64,000 nucleotides of DNA, from the NCBI RefSeq assembly GCF_905171765.1, contig NC_053392.1, positions 344,007,010 through 344,071,009 of the forward strand, read 5' to 3'. Below are positions 20,860 to 33,880 of this stretch, piece by piece. The position numbers and the translations under genes were made by a program. The notes beneath the pieces were generated by a model, which saw only the letters and a list, made by a program, of their open reading frames with translations, was not told where the DNA came from and did not search any database. This DNA is from Bufo bufo (Eukaryota > Chordata > Amphibia > Anura > Bufonidae). Every line of letters begins with the position of its first letter. Within the stretch, counting starts at the first letter, position 1.

Positions 20860-21606
20860 TTTAATAGAATTTTTTTATTATTTACTGGGAAAAAAAAAAA
20901 TTGTACAATTCTATAAACAAAATTTGCATTAGCATTTCTTTCTTCTTCAACCAGTTAAGAATAATTTCCTTTTGAATCAGGCCTTGAAAGGTCTGAACAA
21001 AAGTACATTCGAGAAGGAAAGAACTAGACCAATATCTAGGAAGATTTTATTCCAATTATATGATATTTTACCCTCTATATGTTCTTCGGATCTGGAAACA
21101 CATCTTTTCTGATCTGTTTTTCTTCTGGCCTTCTTCACTGCTCTCCGGATCAGCGAATTCACGGCTGTTAATAGACATAGTATATCACCAATTTTTATTT
21201 CTGACTTGGTTTTCAATATGAAAGTTTTGAGACTTTGTAACGAAAGTCAAAAACTGATCAAGTCCAAAAAGGTCATTGGATTACTTTACACTCTCTCGGT
21301 AACTCTCGATTTTGCCCTGTTACGGCTATGCACAATTGGTTGAATAGAAGGCCTAAGGTAAATGGTCAGTTATTCTTACACCTGGACCATTCTCCTCTTG
21401 CAAAATTTAAATTTAATGCCGTTTTAAAGAAATGTCTCAGTCTATTAGGTTATCACATCTGTAATATTTCTGCCCATTCATTCAGAATAGTTGCAGCCAC
21501 CAAGGCTGCTCAGCAAGGTTTGAGTACGTCTTTAATAAAACATTTGGGTAGGTGGAAATCTGATAGTTCAAAATCTATATTAGACCTGAATTGTTGGTTA
21601 GAGTAG
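20860..21606 (+). pseudogene. Tyrosine recombinase of the Ngaro-like element, decayed
   Basis: Tyrosine recombinase integrates the circular DNA form. Box I is seen as AFFTALRISEFTAV with the Arg codon at 21146-21148. Box II reads SAHSFRIVAATKAAQQG (His at 21475-21477 and Arg at 21484-21486), followed by LIKHLGRWKSD. The nucleophilic Tyr expected 10 or so residues later is not present (the text reads SSKSILDLN). Stops and phase changes lie between the boxes (about 21105 and 21320). Inactive. Confidence 0.85.
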
Positions 21607-21639
21607 TTTTATTTTATCTTGCAGGTTTTTGCAAGATTT

Positions 21640-22173
21640 GGATTGTTGGAAACCACATCGTTACTGGAGCATTAAATATGGCTTCTGAAAGAAAATTTTT
21701 GCATCACCTTGGTCTTAATTTGAATATATACATTCATTGGTCTGCACAATAAGATTTAAAGTTTAGAGATGTTTGGTCGTTGGGTAATTCTCTAGCCTTT
21801 TACTTGCCTTTGCCTGATCTCATTATTCTTCATTTTGGTGATTAATAAATACAAGTATACTTTTAGGATTATTCGTTCATTGTTACCAAATTCTGTTCTT
21901 ACCTTCTCTGAAATTATTCCAAAGCTCAACTGGTCTCACCGAGATTTTTGTTTCCTAGATAAAATCAGGAAAAAAGTAAATTGTCAGATGGTAAAATTTT
22001 TGCCTATTTTGAATGGTTTTTCATACAGACATGTTGAATTAGAAGGATTTACTGGAGGCCTTTACACATCTGACTATTGGCACTTGTCCGATATCGGTAA
22101 TTTTTATTTTCTTAACTTGGGATTCCAATATATGATCGAAGAAGGTCTGCAATGTTTGGGGGTTGCCATGTGA
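21640..22173 (+). pseudogene. SGNH-hydrolase-like C-terminal frame of the Ngaro-like element
   Basis: The frame 21835-22173 keeps ILPKLNWSHRD-like text (here IIPKLNWSHRDFCFLDK) and ends with YTSDYWHLSDIGNFYFLNLG, which looks like the D-x-x-H block that ends SGNH/GDSL hydrolases. Upstream, 21640-21835 may hold the N-terminal part in broken phases (VGNHIVTGAL-like start near 21645). Vertebrate Ngaro elements are known to carry a hydrolase frame here. Its function in the element is unknown. It ends 12 bases before B1. Confidence 0.7.
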
Positions 22174-22184
22174 TACATGGCTTG

Positions 22185-22383
22185 TGGGTGAAGTCGCTGA
22201 TGATTTGATTGGACATGTTTGTTTATTATTAACTCAAGTTTAATCTGTTAAGTAATTATATTTAATGAATTAACATCGCAGCCTTTAACATCCATATAAA
22301 TATCATTAATTTCCATAATATATATACATTTTTTTATTTATCTGGACCTTGTCTTATTTATCTGGAACCTTTATCCATCATGT
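22185..22383 (+). repeat. Split direct repeat B1
   Basis: It starts at GGGTGAAGTCGCT and ends at CCATCATG; it matches B2 at 22693-22890 over nearly its whole length. Confidence 0.9.
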
Positions 22384-22652
22384 ATGGGCCCGGCATTGTG
22401 TATACAATGAAGGGAACACATGATGGCATGGTTCCGTTTATTGTATATGTAGGTGTGTAATAATAAAGTTATTCTTTTCTTACCTGGCAACAGAATTTGA
22501 TTGGAGAATTCATTGGCGAATCATATCTGGGGAAAGTTGCAGGTGCCCTCCAAGGATGGGGATTGTCTCTTCTCTTCAATGGCGTTCCAGGTACCTATAA
22601 GAGAAGGAGATAACAGTTAGTGCGCATTCACGGCACAGGATAACAAACTGCT
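22381..22652 (+). repeat. Split direct repeat A2
   Basis: Second copy of A1, adjoining B1 without a gap. The B1-A2 junction represents the circle junction used in integration. Confidence 0.9.
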
Positions 22653-22692
22653 CCCACCCCCCTCCCCTTTATTGTTGCGATGTTAGATTAAT

Positions 22693-22890
22693 TGGGTGAA
22701 GTCGCTCATGATTTGAGTGGATATGTTTGTTTATTATTAACTCAAGTTTAATCTGTTAAGTAATTTTATTTAATGAATTAACATCGCGGCCTTTAACATC
22801 CATATAAATATCATTAATTTCCTTAATAAATATTAATTATTTGATTTAGCTGGACTTTGTCTTATTTATCTGGAACCTTTGCCCATCATG
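22693..22890 (+). repeat. Split direct repeat B2
   Basis: Second copy of B1, after about 40 bases of spacer. It ends the element at CCATCATGG. Confidence 0.9.
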
Positions 22891-24540
22891 GATGCATCAC
22901 CTGTTTCACTATGAGAGCACTGCACCAGCACTGAGAGGAGGAAGGGAGCAGGGAAGCTACTGAGCATGTCTGTCCACCACTGAATAAAAGAGAAGAGGGA
23001 TAAAACCTTTGGAAAACAGGATAAACAGCAGGGGGCCCTACCAAATAGGAAAATGCAATGCATATAAAAGCCTATCAATATTTTTTATGCAAGTATGTTA
23101 AAATACTTATTTGAAATGCCCTATTCACTGCATATTAATATTTTTTGTGGGATAACCCCTTTAATAACCACTTCTTACCTTCTCGGTTAAAACTTTGTGG
23201 GGAAAAAAAATAGAACAACTTCTCATTTGTAATTTTGTAATAGAAATAGTGTTAAGTATGCTGCTACATGGGCAGAACATGTTTCCCACAGCAGAATTTG
23301 CAACCCGCTGACATTATCAAACAGAACTAAATTTCAAATATTTGCAGTACTCCACAGGTAATAATTCAGTAAAGGTGAGCCATTGATGTCTCACTTTTTG
23401 GCACAGCATGGAATCTATGGCTATAAACTAACAGCTGCTGTAATCAGATCAAAAGGAAGTTCGTTGGTAGCTGTGCCAATGTCACATGAAAAACCTGACA
23501 ATACCATCGCTGAGAAGTGGGTTAAGCTTTCTCTCTTTTTGTGATTTATATAACGGCAGATAAAACCTGTTTCAACACATGAATGAAACAAGTTTGGCAA
23601 AAAATATCCCTAAAGAAATATAAGAGAAGGCTGAAAAATCTCTATATTAACTAAAAGTATAAAAACATATGGAGTATTAGTTATATTTGCTTAAGGAGAA
23701 GCTAGGGGAACCTCAACCAATATAACCACCATTTGAGCTCCTACAGAAACTGCACCTTTTCCAAACTCCTAAATAACAACTCTAGTAATTCAACAATATA
23801 TAGTACATCATTCCCATATAGCTATACAGCTAGACAGGTTTATTTTTCAAGAATATAAAATATGACTCATAGTCCCTCTAGGTGCCATAACAGCAGGTGT
23901 TGAGCGAATCAAAGCATCCAAAGTGGAATTGGAACTGAAGTTTAGGAAGAATCCAATTTGCAATGAATACAAATTTCTCCATGCTTTGTGGTAACTGTGA
24001 CGCTTTGCGATCTCAGTTACCAAAGAAATCGCGAATGCGTCCGGTTTTTAAAAGCACGCAAAGAGTTAAAATCTTTTTTTTTAACCCAGAAGTAATTCAC
24101 CTTGCTAGCACAGCTCAGAGATCAGAGTAAATTTAGCACATCCGTGCCAAAAGAATCTTCCTGCCCCCATGCCAGGATACATCTATCAATCAGATATCAT
24201 CATGACAAAACCTCATAAAGCTTGCCTCTTCCCAGTCTGTGTGGTTCCGGCATCGCAGAAGGTCTCACACCTTTAGCCTGGGCAGCGAGCTTCAGAAGAA
24301 AAGGTCAGATCCTTATCACATAGCTGGTTGGTACAGGAAGGAAGATGACCAAAAAAGTCACCTTCAATCCATAGACTTCATATTTTTCCCATATTTTCCT
24401 AATATTTCATAGGATAGGAAAATACAAAACGAATAATCACTTCAGGAATTGTTCAGATCATTATAACCCACCTTCCAGGAAACCCGCGGGAAAATCAGAG
24501 ATTCCCACTCTGAGATATAAAGGTTCTCAGGCACCCTGCA
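22891..24540. other. No recognisable gene; possible MITE remnant
   Basis: The stretch is AT-rich and without convincing frames. A GTGTTGAGCGAATC block near 23898 resembles the terminus of the hAT MITEs in this window, but no matching right end or target duplication is found. Confidence 0.4.
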
Positions 24541-25370
24541 TTATCTTCCAGTCATATTTGGTATCAGATGATGCGTAAAATTGTACTGATTATCAATATC
24601 AATATATCAATATCTATTTCTTGATTGGACTTACGGGATATGGAGAAACGGGCAAAGCAAAGATTCTGCCAGATTTTCTTCCTATGGGGCAAAGGACTGC
24701 CCCTGTTCCAATTACACAATTACGTGTCATAACCACTCCCCGCTTCAGACTGGAAGTAAAAACAGTGACACACTCAGGTCCTGGGTCCTTCATCTACCAT
24801 CTGACGTCGACTAACATCACGACTGTCCGCTGGACACGGGCACGCCACCATCTTGGATTATTCCTTACAAAGACTTTGCCTTTTACTGGACACTACCACG
24901 GTAATTCTGAACTTACAGACATTCTATTCCCTTCCACCTCTTACCTATTTCTATCCAACCAATCTGTTCGACTGGCAGGTATATTTATCTGTCAGTTTTA
25001 ATGTATATATTTTTTGTGTATAGTTTTTAGAATAAAACTAACGATTGCATCGTTCCAGTTTTGCCCTTGTTCCTTGATTATCTGGTTTATGCTAAGAACT
25101 CTGTCCTCAGAGGAGACATACTACCGCATTGTCTTATTTTTATAAATTGTTAATTGGTTAGCTAGGTTGCAAATAACCGTTTCTTCCCTTTAGGATTAGC
25201 TATCCGGGGTCTCTTAGCCCCGATTCAATACGAAGAGTGGTGGCAGCAAATAATCTCATTTCCATCGTAAAATCGATCATTTTATTTTTCTGATTGTATC
25301 ATGTATGGGCACACCAACCAATCTTAAACGTCTACTGTGCTCACAGTGGATTAGCCTCCAGAAGTCTCTA
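24541..25370 (+). other. Possible LTR-type sequence with AATAAA and a Leu-tRNA-like primer site
   Basis: A polyadenylation hexamer AATAAA is at 25031-25036 and TGGTGGCAGC, the start expected for a primer-binding site complementary to a leucine tRNA, at 25238-25247. A 126-codon open frame (24621-25001) resembles nothing I recognise. LTR borders are not visible, so this is a suggestion only. Confidence 0.35.
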
Positions 25371-26626
<1,256 letters not shown>

Positions 26627-26632
<6 letters not shown>

Positions 26633-26689
26633 GAGACCTGTATGGCAACTGTGGCATAGTACGACGGGATTGGCGGGTGGTTTGTCACA
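26627..26689 (+). repeat. 63-bp direct repeat R2
   Basis: Matches R1 with about two substitutions (GTGGATGAGACC at its start, GGCGGGTGG near its end). It begins exactly where EXT1 homology stops. Confidence 0.85.
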
Positions 26690-27565
26690 GTAACGAATCA
26701 CTTATTTACTAAAATGGTGGCTTCATGAGTTACAAAGTGATAGTAAGAAGCCCGGGAACGCAAGATCACCTATAATGCCATGCAGACAGCCAATCAACAG
26801 ACAGCCAGACCCTGTGATGTCACAGCCCTATAAAAGCCTCATCCAATACGGTGTCAGCCATTTCACAGTAAGCTGAGAATAGGGAGAGACGTGACAGGTG
26901 CTAGGTACAGTTTTTAAGAAGCCTTTAACCCCTTAAAGACCCTGCCATTTTTCACCTTAATGACCAGGCCATTTTTTTCCCCAAAAAATTCTCGTCGCAT
27001 ATTGTACTTCATGACAGTGATAAATTTGAGTCAAAATATTTCATTTTTATTTAGAAAAAAATCCAAAATTCACCCCAAATTTTTTTAAATTTGCAATTTT
27101 CTAAATTTCTATTTCTCTGCTTTTACAGATAGTGATACATTTATTACTTTACATTGCTATAAGTGTCTACTTCATGTTTGGATCATTTTGTAAATGACAT
27201 TTTCTTTTTTTGGGATGTTAGAAGGCTTAGAAGTTTATAAGCAAATCTTGAAAATTTTCTGAAAATTCACTTTTTAAGGACTAGTTCAGGACTCAAGTCA
27301 CTTTGTGAAGCTTACATAATATAAACCACCCATAAATGACCCCATTTTAGAAACTAAACCCCTCAAGGTATACAAAACTGATTTTACAAACTTTGGGGCA
27401 AATTGGGGTGATACACCTGTCTCATTCTCTTGTTTGTGGCATGTCGACATTGATATTTAACTGCTTCTGTTAGACAAACAGTTACTGTGATTTAGTAATA
27501 CAGAGCAGTATTATTTAACACCCTGCGGGCAGTTTAAATAAATAGATTCTTCGCACATCAGAATT
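26690..27565. other. Non-coding stretch with a promoter-like block and a dispersed repeat
   Basis: TGATGTCA (26815-26822) and TATAAAAG (26829-26836) are spaced like a CRE-type site and a TATA box. AACCCCTTAAAGACC near 26928 begins a sequence type that looks like a dispersed repeat, continuing to about 27480. No coding frame. Confidence 0.4.
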
Positions 27566-27573
27566 GCCCACAA

Positions 27574-28589
27574 CAGGCTCGTACATATAGGGGTTGCAGC
27601 GGTCGCAGTTGCGACCGGGCCCGGCACTCCAGGGGGCTCGGCCGCCTGTGGACCCCTGGCCCCTGCAGTAGTGCTGTATGGACCCGGGGCCCAGTGCTCT
27701 TGGTTTCCGCGTGGCCTGCCCCTTACCCTCCCCGGCCGGCACTTCACTGTCCTAAGCGCATACAGCGTCAGGACGTAGTGCGCGCACTATGACCTGACGC
27801 TGCACGCTGTAAGGTGACAGTGCAGCGTCGACCGGGAAGACAGAAGAGCGAGCACGACTTCTGCCGGAGAGGAAGAGTAGCCGCGGCCTGCAGCGCAGAG
27901 CAGGTAAGTATGTTGGGGCCGATGATCAGGGGAACCGCTGCGGGACCCATACTGATCCCCAAACTGACTGCAGTGGAGGGGGAGGGGGGGTTTGGTCAGA
28001 TTGCCCCTGGTCTAATGATTTGGTTTTGGCAAAGTCCCAAAGTTGTGGCAATGATCATGGGGTTACTTGTAAAGCATGACCCTGGTGGGGGCCAAAGAAC
28101 AAAGGAGAAGAGGCAGCACCAAATGCGCCCCTCTGCGGTGGGGAAAACAGAGCACAGGATGAAGGCTGAGCACCAGGGGGCACCGACCGCTCCGCCCACT
28201 GACACTATTTACCTGGTCACGGACATGGTATCACCTCTTTATCTGGAAGCAGTGGGCACTATGTAGCAGTATTTATCTGGGTGTAGTATGACCCTGTCAG
28301 TGGGCACTATATAGCAGTATTTATCTGGATGCAGTATGACTCTGTCAGTGGGCACTATATAGCAGTTTTTATCTGGATGCAGTATGACCCTGTCAGTGAG
28401 CACTATATAGCAATATTTTTCTGGATGCAGTATGACCCTGTCAGTGGGCACTATAAAGCAGTAGTGCGGAGGGGGGGTGAATGCAAATTGGGGGGGCGGC
28501 GGTGGGTTGGGGGGGACGGGCGGCGACGGAGAGGGGGCCCCATGGATCAGTTTCGCACCGAGGCCCCATGGATTGTGTGTACGCCACTG
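27574..28589. mobile_element. hAT MITE with 8-bp target duplication GCCCACAA
   Basis: The duplication is exact (27566-27573 and 28590-28597). Termini are CAGGCTCGTACATA and, inverted, CAGTGGCGTACACA, both starting CAG as in hAT. The interior is GC-rich. A tandem array lies at about 28250-28465. The open frames within it are repeat or GC-rich artefacts, and no transposase motif is visible. Confidence 0.93.
28250..28465. repeat. Tandem repeat, ~54-bp unit, about four copies
   Basis: Units contain CAGTGGGCACTATATAGCAG, TTTATCTGGATGCAGTATGA and CCCTGTCA, inside the hAT MITE. Confidence 0.9.
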
Positions 28590-28597
28590 GCCCACAA

Positions 28598-30845
28598 GTT
28601 GATTCGTTCATCTGAAAAGTTATTCTTGTAGCAAAAAAATTTGTATTTTAGCGAATAAATTTGTCTTTTATTTAAAAAAATTTGTCTTTTACCAAATAAA
28701 TTAGTCTGCTCCAGTATTACAATCCCCAATCTCTATGACGAACTACGTTAAGCGGGTAACCCACTCCTGTCGGCAAAGGGTAGACACACAGCGATCCCTT
28801 CAGTGCAGCACATATGCAGCCCCGGACATGTAAGCGCATCATAAAACAGTTAGTGCTGACTGCCACTAGGCCCTCGAGGAAGTTGTGTATGGAACACCTG
28901 GAGTCAAATGACTACTTGTATTTGGGTTAAAACCAGATAGGTCTAACTTGCTGGATGGATCAAACCTGGCAGCTGGATTATTGTCATACCATAGGCATGT
29001 TGTTGGTTATTGGAATGAACCACAAAAATCACTCCACCCATTGGACCAAAATTCATCATAGCTAATACGTCCTTTTAGCTAAAAAACTAGCCTGCGTCGT
29101 TATTGCAATCATTTATGGTTGGAACTACGATGGTATTATCAAACAAATCACTCCATCAACTGGACCCAAATTGATCATTCCTAGCTACTAGTGTTGATCG
29201 CGAATATTCTAATCGCGAATTTTTCTCGTGAATATTGGCACTTCGAGAATTCTCAAATATCTAGAATATAGTGCTATATTTTTGTAATGGCGAATATTCT
29301 AGATTTGTTCTCATCAGTACCCATGATCGCTCACTGCTTCTTGCTTGTGGCGTAATGAGAAGGCTGCAATATCTTTGACTTTAGGAGTAGTGCAGTGCAA
29401 CAAAATTTAGCCCATGTGGATCCCTCCCTTAATATGTATATTGGTTAAAACCAAATGGGCCATACCTGCTTGATGTATCAAACATGACAGCTGGATTATT
29501 GCCATACGGGAGGAGTGTTGGTTATTGGAATGAACCATGCAAATTACTCCACCAACACAAAATTCATTGTAGCTAATACATTCTTTTAGTCACTGTTTGG
29601 TCAGTGTTTTGCATCAGTATTTGTTGAGAATTTGTAAGCCAAAAGCCAGAGTGAATCCAAAACATCAGATGAAAATAATCCCATTGCATTTAATCTCTGT
29701 TTTGGACCTATTCCTGTTTTTGGCTTACAATTACTTATCAAATACTGATCCAAAACACTGACGAAATACTGACCATCTGAAAGAAGCTTTATGGATGCTC
29801 AAAATACAGATTTTTTTAAATGTACTTCTGATGGATAGGAAAAACAGAACCATAAACAGCCTTAAAGCCACTGCTACCACCTTCCCCACTCTGTCATAGG
29901 ACCACTACTGCCACTGCTGCCACTATATCTTTGGGCACTGCACAGTTAAGCCCATGGCAATAAATTAGACCTGACGCTTTTATTGACCTGTAATATTTAG
30001 GCACAGTAATTCCACAGCTAACAGAAGGGATTAGCTATGAATCTTGGTGCCCTGCACAGTGAGGTAGACGGCTATAAATTACACCTGCCTGTAATACTGA
30101 CAGCACAGTACCTACAGAAGGGATTAACTATGAATGCGGATGCACTAGAACATAATGCACACGGCGATACACTCTCCATGCACTCTCCCTGCAGTGTCCC
30201 TGCAGTTTAAGTTCACAGCCTTCACACTGAGATTGGGCCACCAAGTGAGATGCATATGATTAGGCAGAGTGGCCTGGGTAAACCAGATTTATTTTTTTAA
30301 GAACTTTGGTGAATCGTCTGAATCAAATTTTCAAGTTTGATTATCTCTAACGGCAGTCATATTGGTTGTGACGCAAAAACAGTAAAATATACAGTATATC
30401 TCTAATAAAAAGACTCAACAGAGTGCTGGTCACACTTTTTGGATCATTCACTGCCGAAGCAATCACAAGATTGATTAGGTTCTGTCTACCAGCAAGTGGT
30501 GCGTTGTCTTTCATTAACCTTCTTGTTATTTTAAGTATATTTTCCACAGGACAAGCCGCAGACTTACATTTAATTGTGAAGTTTCAACCGTACACACTGT
30601 AGAAAGGATATGTAAAGTGAAAATTATGGGGGTCATTTATTAAGACTGGCGTTTTAAGTACGGTCTTAATAACCATGTGTGCTGGCGGTGGATCTGCCAA
30701 TGTTATAAAGAGGTGCTGGCCTTTACATAGCTTTGGTGCATCCACCTCCAGCCTAAATGTAAGCCAGCTTCCTTGCTGGCTTAAATTTAGACCATAATCA
30801 CCAGAGCTTGCTGCAAGGCATGATGAACCTGATAGGACCCAGGTA
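28598..30845. other. Non-coding stretch with diverged tandem copies
   Basis: A block with GGCAGCTGGATTATTG, GGTTATTGGAATGAACCA and AATTCATCATAGCTAATAC at about 28915-29075 recurs at about 29430-29592, and a shorter related piece is at 29112-29185. A partial hAT MITE begins at 29188 (TAGTGTTGATCGCGAATATTC) without a recognised right end. The rest shows no gene; GGGGGTCATTTATTAAGAC near 30629 looks like a dispersed repeat start. Confidence 0.55.
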
Positions 30846-30849
30846 AAAT

Positions 30850-31500
30850 ACAATAATCCGCAGCACTCGCCAGTGTGGAAAATCAGGGTGGTGATTTATT
30901 CACAAATCAGCATGGTACAAGCGACGTTTCGACCTTCATCGGTCTTTCTAAAGCAGTGAAACAAGTTGTCAAACAAGTGCCTTAAATAATGCAAAAGTGG
31001 GTGGTGATGTCTCTCCCCAAAGTGGGATGATACACCAGGACCTATACACCTATAGATCTTCATATAAACATAAAGAGGGTTATACCCAATCTAAACCACT
31101 GTGATGTATTAAAACATACGTGAATCGTTCAATACAGTAAATGGTCTGATATAACTTAAAAATACCTCACAGATGGAGATCGTATCTCTGAAACCTCGCT
31201 CCACGTCCAAATAATCCTTGGGAAGTACGCCAAGTATGGGCGTGCCAGTTTCCTCAATGCGCATGCGCCGCGTCTGCATTCAGCCAATAGGAAAAAGATT
31301 CCCCTGTGACGTCAGCGGTTGCCAATGTCCAGGGGGGGCAGAAAGCTCCGCTCCACGGCGCTGCATACAGAGGATTGTGTCGCATGGGGATGACGTCAGT
31401 GGTTGCCATGGGGACGGGGACGCGGACGCCCACAGAGTAAGTTGTGAGCCATCCGCGTCACCAGGCAATCATCCGAATCGTCTTATCACTTTGTGGCTCA
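30850..31500 (-). mobile_element. Penelope-type terminal-repeat fragment, minus strand
   Basis: On the minus strand GACCGATGAAGGTCGAAACGTC (about 30923-30944; core split here as GACCGATGA, GGTC, GAAACGTC) resembles a hammerhead core with the U4 position changed to C and stem II lost. A CpG-rich leader-like part with GACGTCAG and CGCATGCGC lies at about 31255-31410. No protein frame remains. Assignment is tentative. Confidence 0.4.
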
Positions 31501-32704
31501 AAAATAGGACTAAGTGGGGGGGAGCCCAATTGAGTATTCTTTTCAATCCTCTGGTGTTTGGAGGGGGTCATTGGTTCCAGACCAAAAATACCCTCTAGGC
31601 TATATGTGGTTCCTCCAGGGCGAGCACCGGCATTACTCAGTTATACACCCCTATGAAGACACCACATACCCATACATGCTTCCCCTTCCAATAGTGACCA
31701 TGTCCCATCCGTGTCGCCAGATGGGATATACGTCCTCAGTCAGGGGATCACGGTCACAGAAACTTAGTTCACAATGTTTTTCCAGGTGAAAGGTCCTCTT
31801 TAAGTATTTTCATTTTCTTAATGCCCAGAGAACCCCTTTAAGCACATGTCTGCCCTGCTGCACGCCAGAAATTGAAGTTTTCCCAAGCCAGGTACCAGTT
31901 ATAACTTACATCAGTTTCTATCGCAAGTTATAGTAAATCCTGTGGGCCGTGCAAAGCCCTTCCCCCTCCAGCTAAGCCCACCCCTTTTCTCACCACTTCA
32001 GATAAGTGATGAGAAGCCTAAAAAGTAAATAAATAAATTATATATTATCGCCATAATGTGTGACTTTTTTCTGCCACAATAAAGGTCATAGTAAATGTCC
32101 CTTAGTTTGTTATACTCACCTTACAGATCCTCTCCCACCTTGTGCAGCCGATTTTTAGGTCCCAGCTTTTGATGAAAAGTCTTAAGGGCTGGACAACCCA
32201 TTTAACTGCTTTATATCTCCATGGAAGCAGAAATAATTAGATAAAAACATATGTTTAGGTAAGCTCAACCACGTATTCAGACAAATCACGCCTGTTCCCC
32301 TACATCAATGGTAGGAGAAGATCAATACATTGAAAGTTCCTCTCTTACTGACGCAATGCAGCTGCTCAGTCAGTGTCTGCTATATTATGAAGACTTTATA
32401 TTGTCTATTTTTATTACATTTTCCAATCACAATTGCTAGGTGGGGACTTTCCAACAAAAATGAATATATATTTTGTAAAATGTAATCTGAACATCTTCCT
32501 GGATTGATGCTTAATGGATCTATTTACTAACTTTTCTTTTTTTTTATAAAGATTATTATTTTTCCATAGAAATAGCTTTTTTTATTTCTTCCATATATGA
32601 GAACCAAGTTTTTATGCATTGTATGTTTTTACTGAAACTTATATCCATTTTATATTAATTATGTATATGAATTCCAGTGTATTTGAATTACTGTGAAGCG
32701 TGGA
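31501..32704. other. No recognisable gene
   Basis: Non-coding, moderately AT-rich. CCTCTTTAAGTATTTTCA (about 31792) and GGGCTGGACAACCCATTTAA (about 32187) look like parts of dispersed repeats. Confidence 0.4.
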
Positions 32705-32712
32705 GTGCCCAA

Positions 32713-33872
32713 TAGTGTTGATCGCGAATTTTCGAATAACAATTTTTTATCTCGAATATCGCAACTTCGAGATTTCGTGAAAATATTTTGAATATAGTAT
32801 AGTTGTTTTTTTTTCATCTGAAAATATATGATTCCTCCCTGCTTCTTGCTTGTGGGTCAATGAGCCATTGGCCCACAAGCAACTGAATTGAAGCTGGAAG
32901 GAATCACGTATTCAGATGGACCGGAATATTCGAAATAAAGAATATATTGCTGTATATTCAATTTTAGAATATTCGTTCTATTCTAATCTAAACCAATAAT
33001 CTCGGTTATAATATTCGAGTTCACAAATATTACAACAGAAAAATCGTAATGGTTAATACGTGTGCCCGGCGCTGCCCGACCGCATGACAAAATCGTTATT
33101 TAATCAACTTCAGCATACACCTCCCCGACAAGCGTCCCCGTCACCATGGGAACGCCTGTGGGTTAGAAAATACCATCTGAGTTTTCCCTGAGATCGTAAA
33201 AACTCAGATCCGATGGTATATTCTAACCCACAGGCGTTCCCATGGTTACGGGGACGCTTGTCGGGGAGCAGTATGCCAAAGTGAAATATTATTGCTCTAA
33301 CGTCGTCTTTTAGAATATTCGTAATATTGCTCTAACTTCGTCTTTTAGAATATTACGAATATTCTAAAAGACGAAGTTAGAGCAATATTAAGAATATTCG
33401 TAAAATACACATATAGATTGTAATTTAGCTAATATACTGCTATAGTAATTTTGTTAATAGTGTACATATTTTCCAAAACTGAAGTTCAGAAGAGGCAAAA
33501 AAAATTAGACAAAAAAAATAAGGATTATAGCACTATATTAGCTAAATTACAATCTATGTGTATTTTACGAAAATTCTTAATATTGCTCTAACTTCTTCTT
33601 TTAGAATATTACGAATATTCTAAAAGACGAAGTTAGAGCAATATTAAGAATTTTCGTAAAATACACATATTAGCCTAGCCATAGTCAATTAGTCGTACGT
33701 TGCCTTATACTGTCAAAAGAACAATTGCAATACGCGATTAATTAAATCGCATATTATTTGCGATAAATGGAATAATGACGAATATCCGATTTCGACGAAT
33801 ATAAGACGAATATTCAATCGAATATTCGCGAAATATCGCGAAATCGAATATGGCACCTCCCGCTCATCACTA
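32713..33872. mobile_element. hAT MITE with 8-bp target duplication GTGCCCAA
   Basis: The duplication is exact (32705-32712 and 33873-33880). Termini TAGTGTTGATCGCG and, inverted, TAGTGATGAGCGGGAGG match the MITE at 17091-17953, here in opposite orientation. Inside are long palindromes built on TTCGTAAAATACAC and TCTTTTAGAATATTACG (33300-33670) and a complete GCGTCCCC palindrome at 33125-33270. Confidence 0.93.
33125..33270. repeat. Palindrome of the GCGTCCCC family inside the hAT MITE
   Basis: Arms CCCCGACAAGCGTCCCCGTC and its inverse enclose GGGTTAGAAAATACCATC and a short loop at about 33190. It matches the hairpins at 2290 and 17557. Confidence 0.85.
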
Positions 33873-33880
33873 GTGCCCAA

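Larger units (their letters stand above)
16237..22890 (+). mobile_element. Ngaro-like tyrosine-recombinase retrotransposon with split direct repeats
   Basis: A complete but decayed element. A1 (16237-16507) precedes the genes; B1 (22185-22383), A2 (22381-22652) and B2 (22693-22890) follow. A1 and A2 are near-identical, as are B1 and B2, which is the split-direct-repeat order of Ngaro/PAT-type elements and differs from the inverted repeats of DIRS1. Inside are gag, reverse transcriptase, RNase H, tyrosine recombinase and an SGNH-hydrolase-like frame, in that order. A hAT MITE (17091-17953) splits gag and a Tc1 element (19590-20274) splits pol. Confidence 0.9.

Noticed and set aside
24621..25001. 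126-codon frame upstream of the EXT1 fragment as a possible gene
   Set aside because: No recognised motif, compositional signal or splice context; frame length is within chance for this region.
28239..28595. Minus-strand frame with repeated YCYIVPTDRVILHPDK text
   Set aside because: Translation of the 54-bp tandem array inside a hAT MITE.
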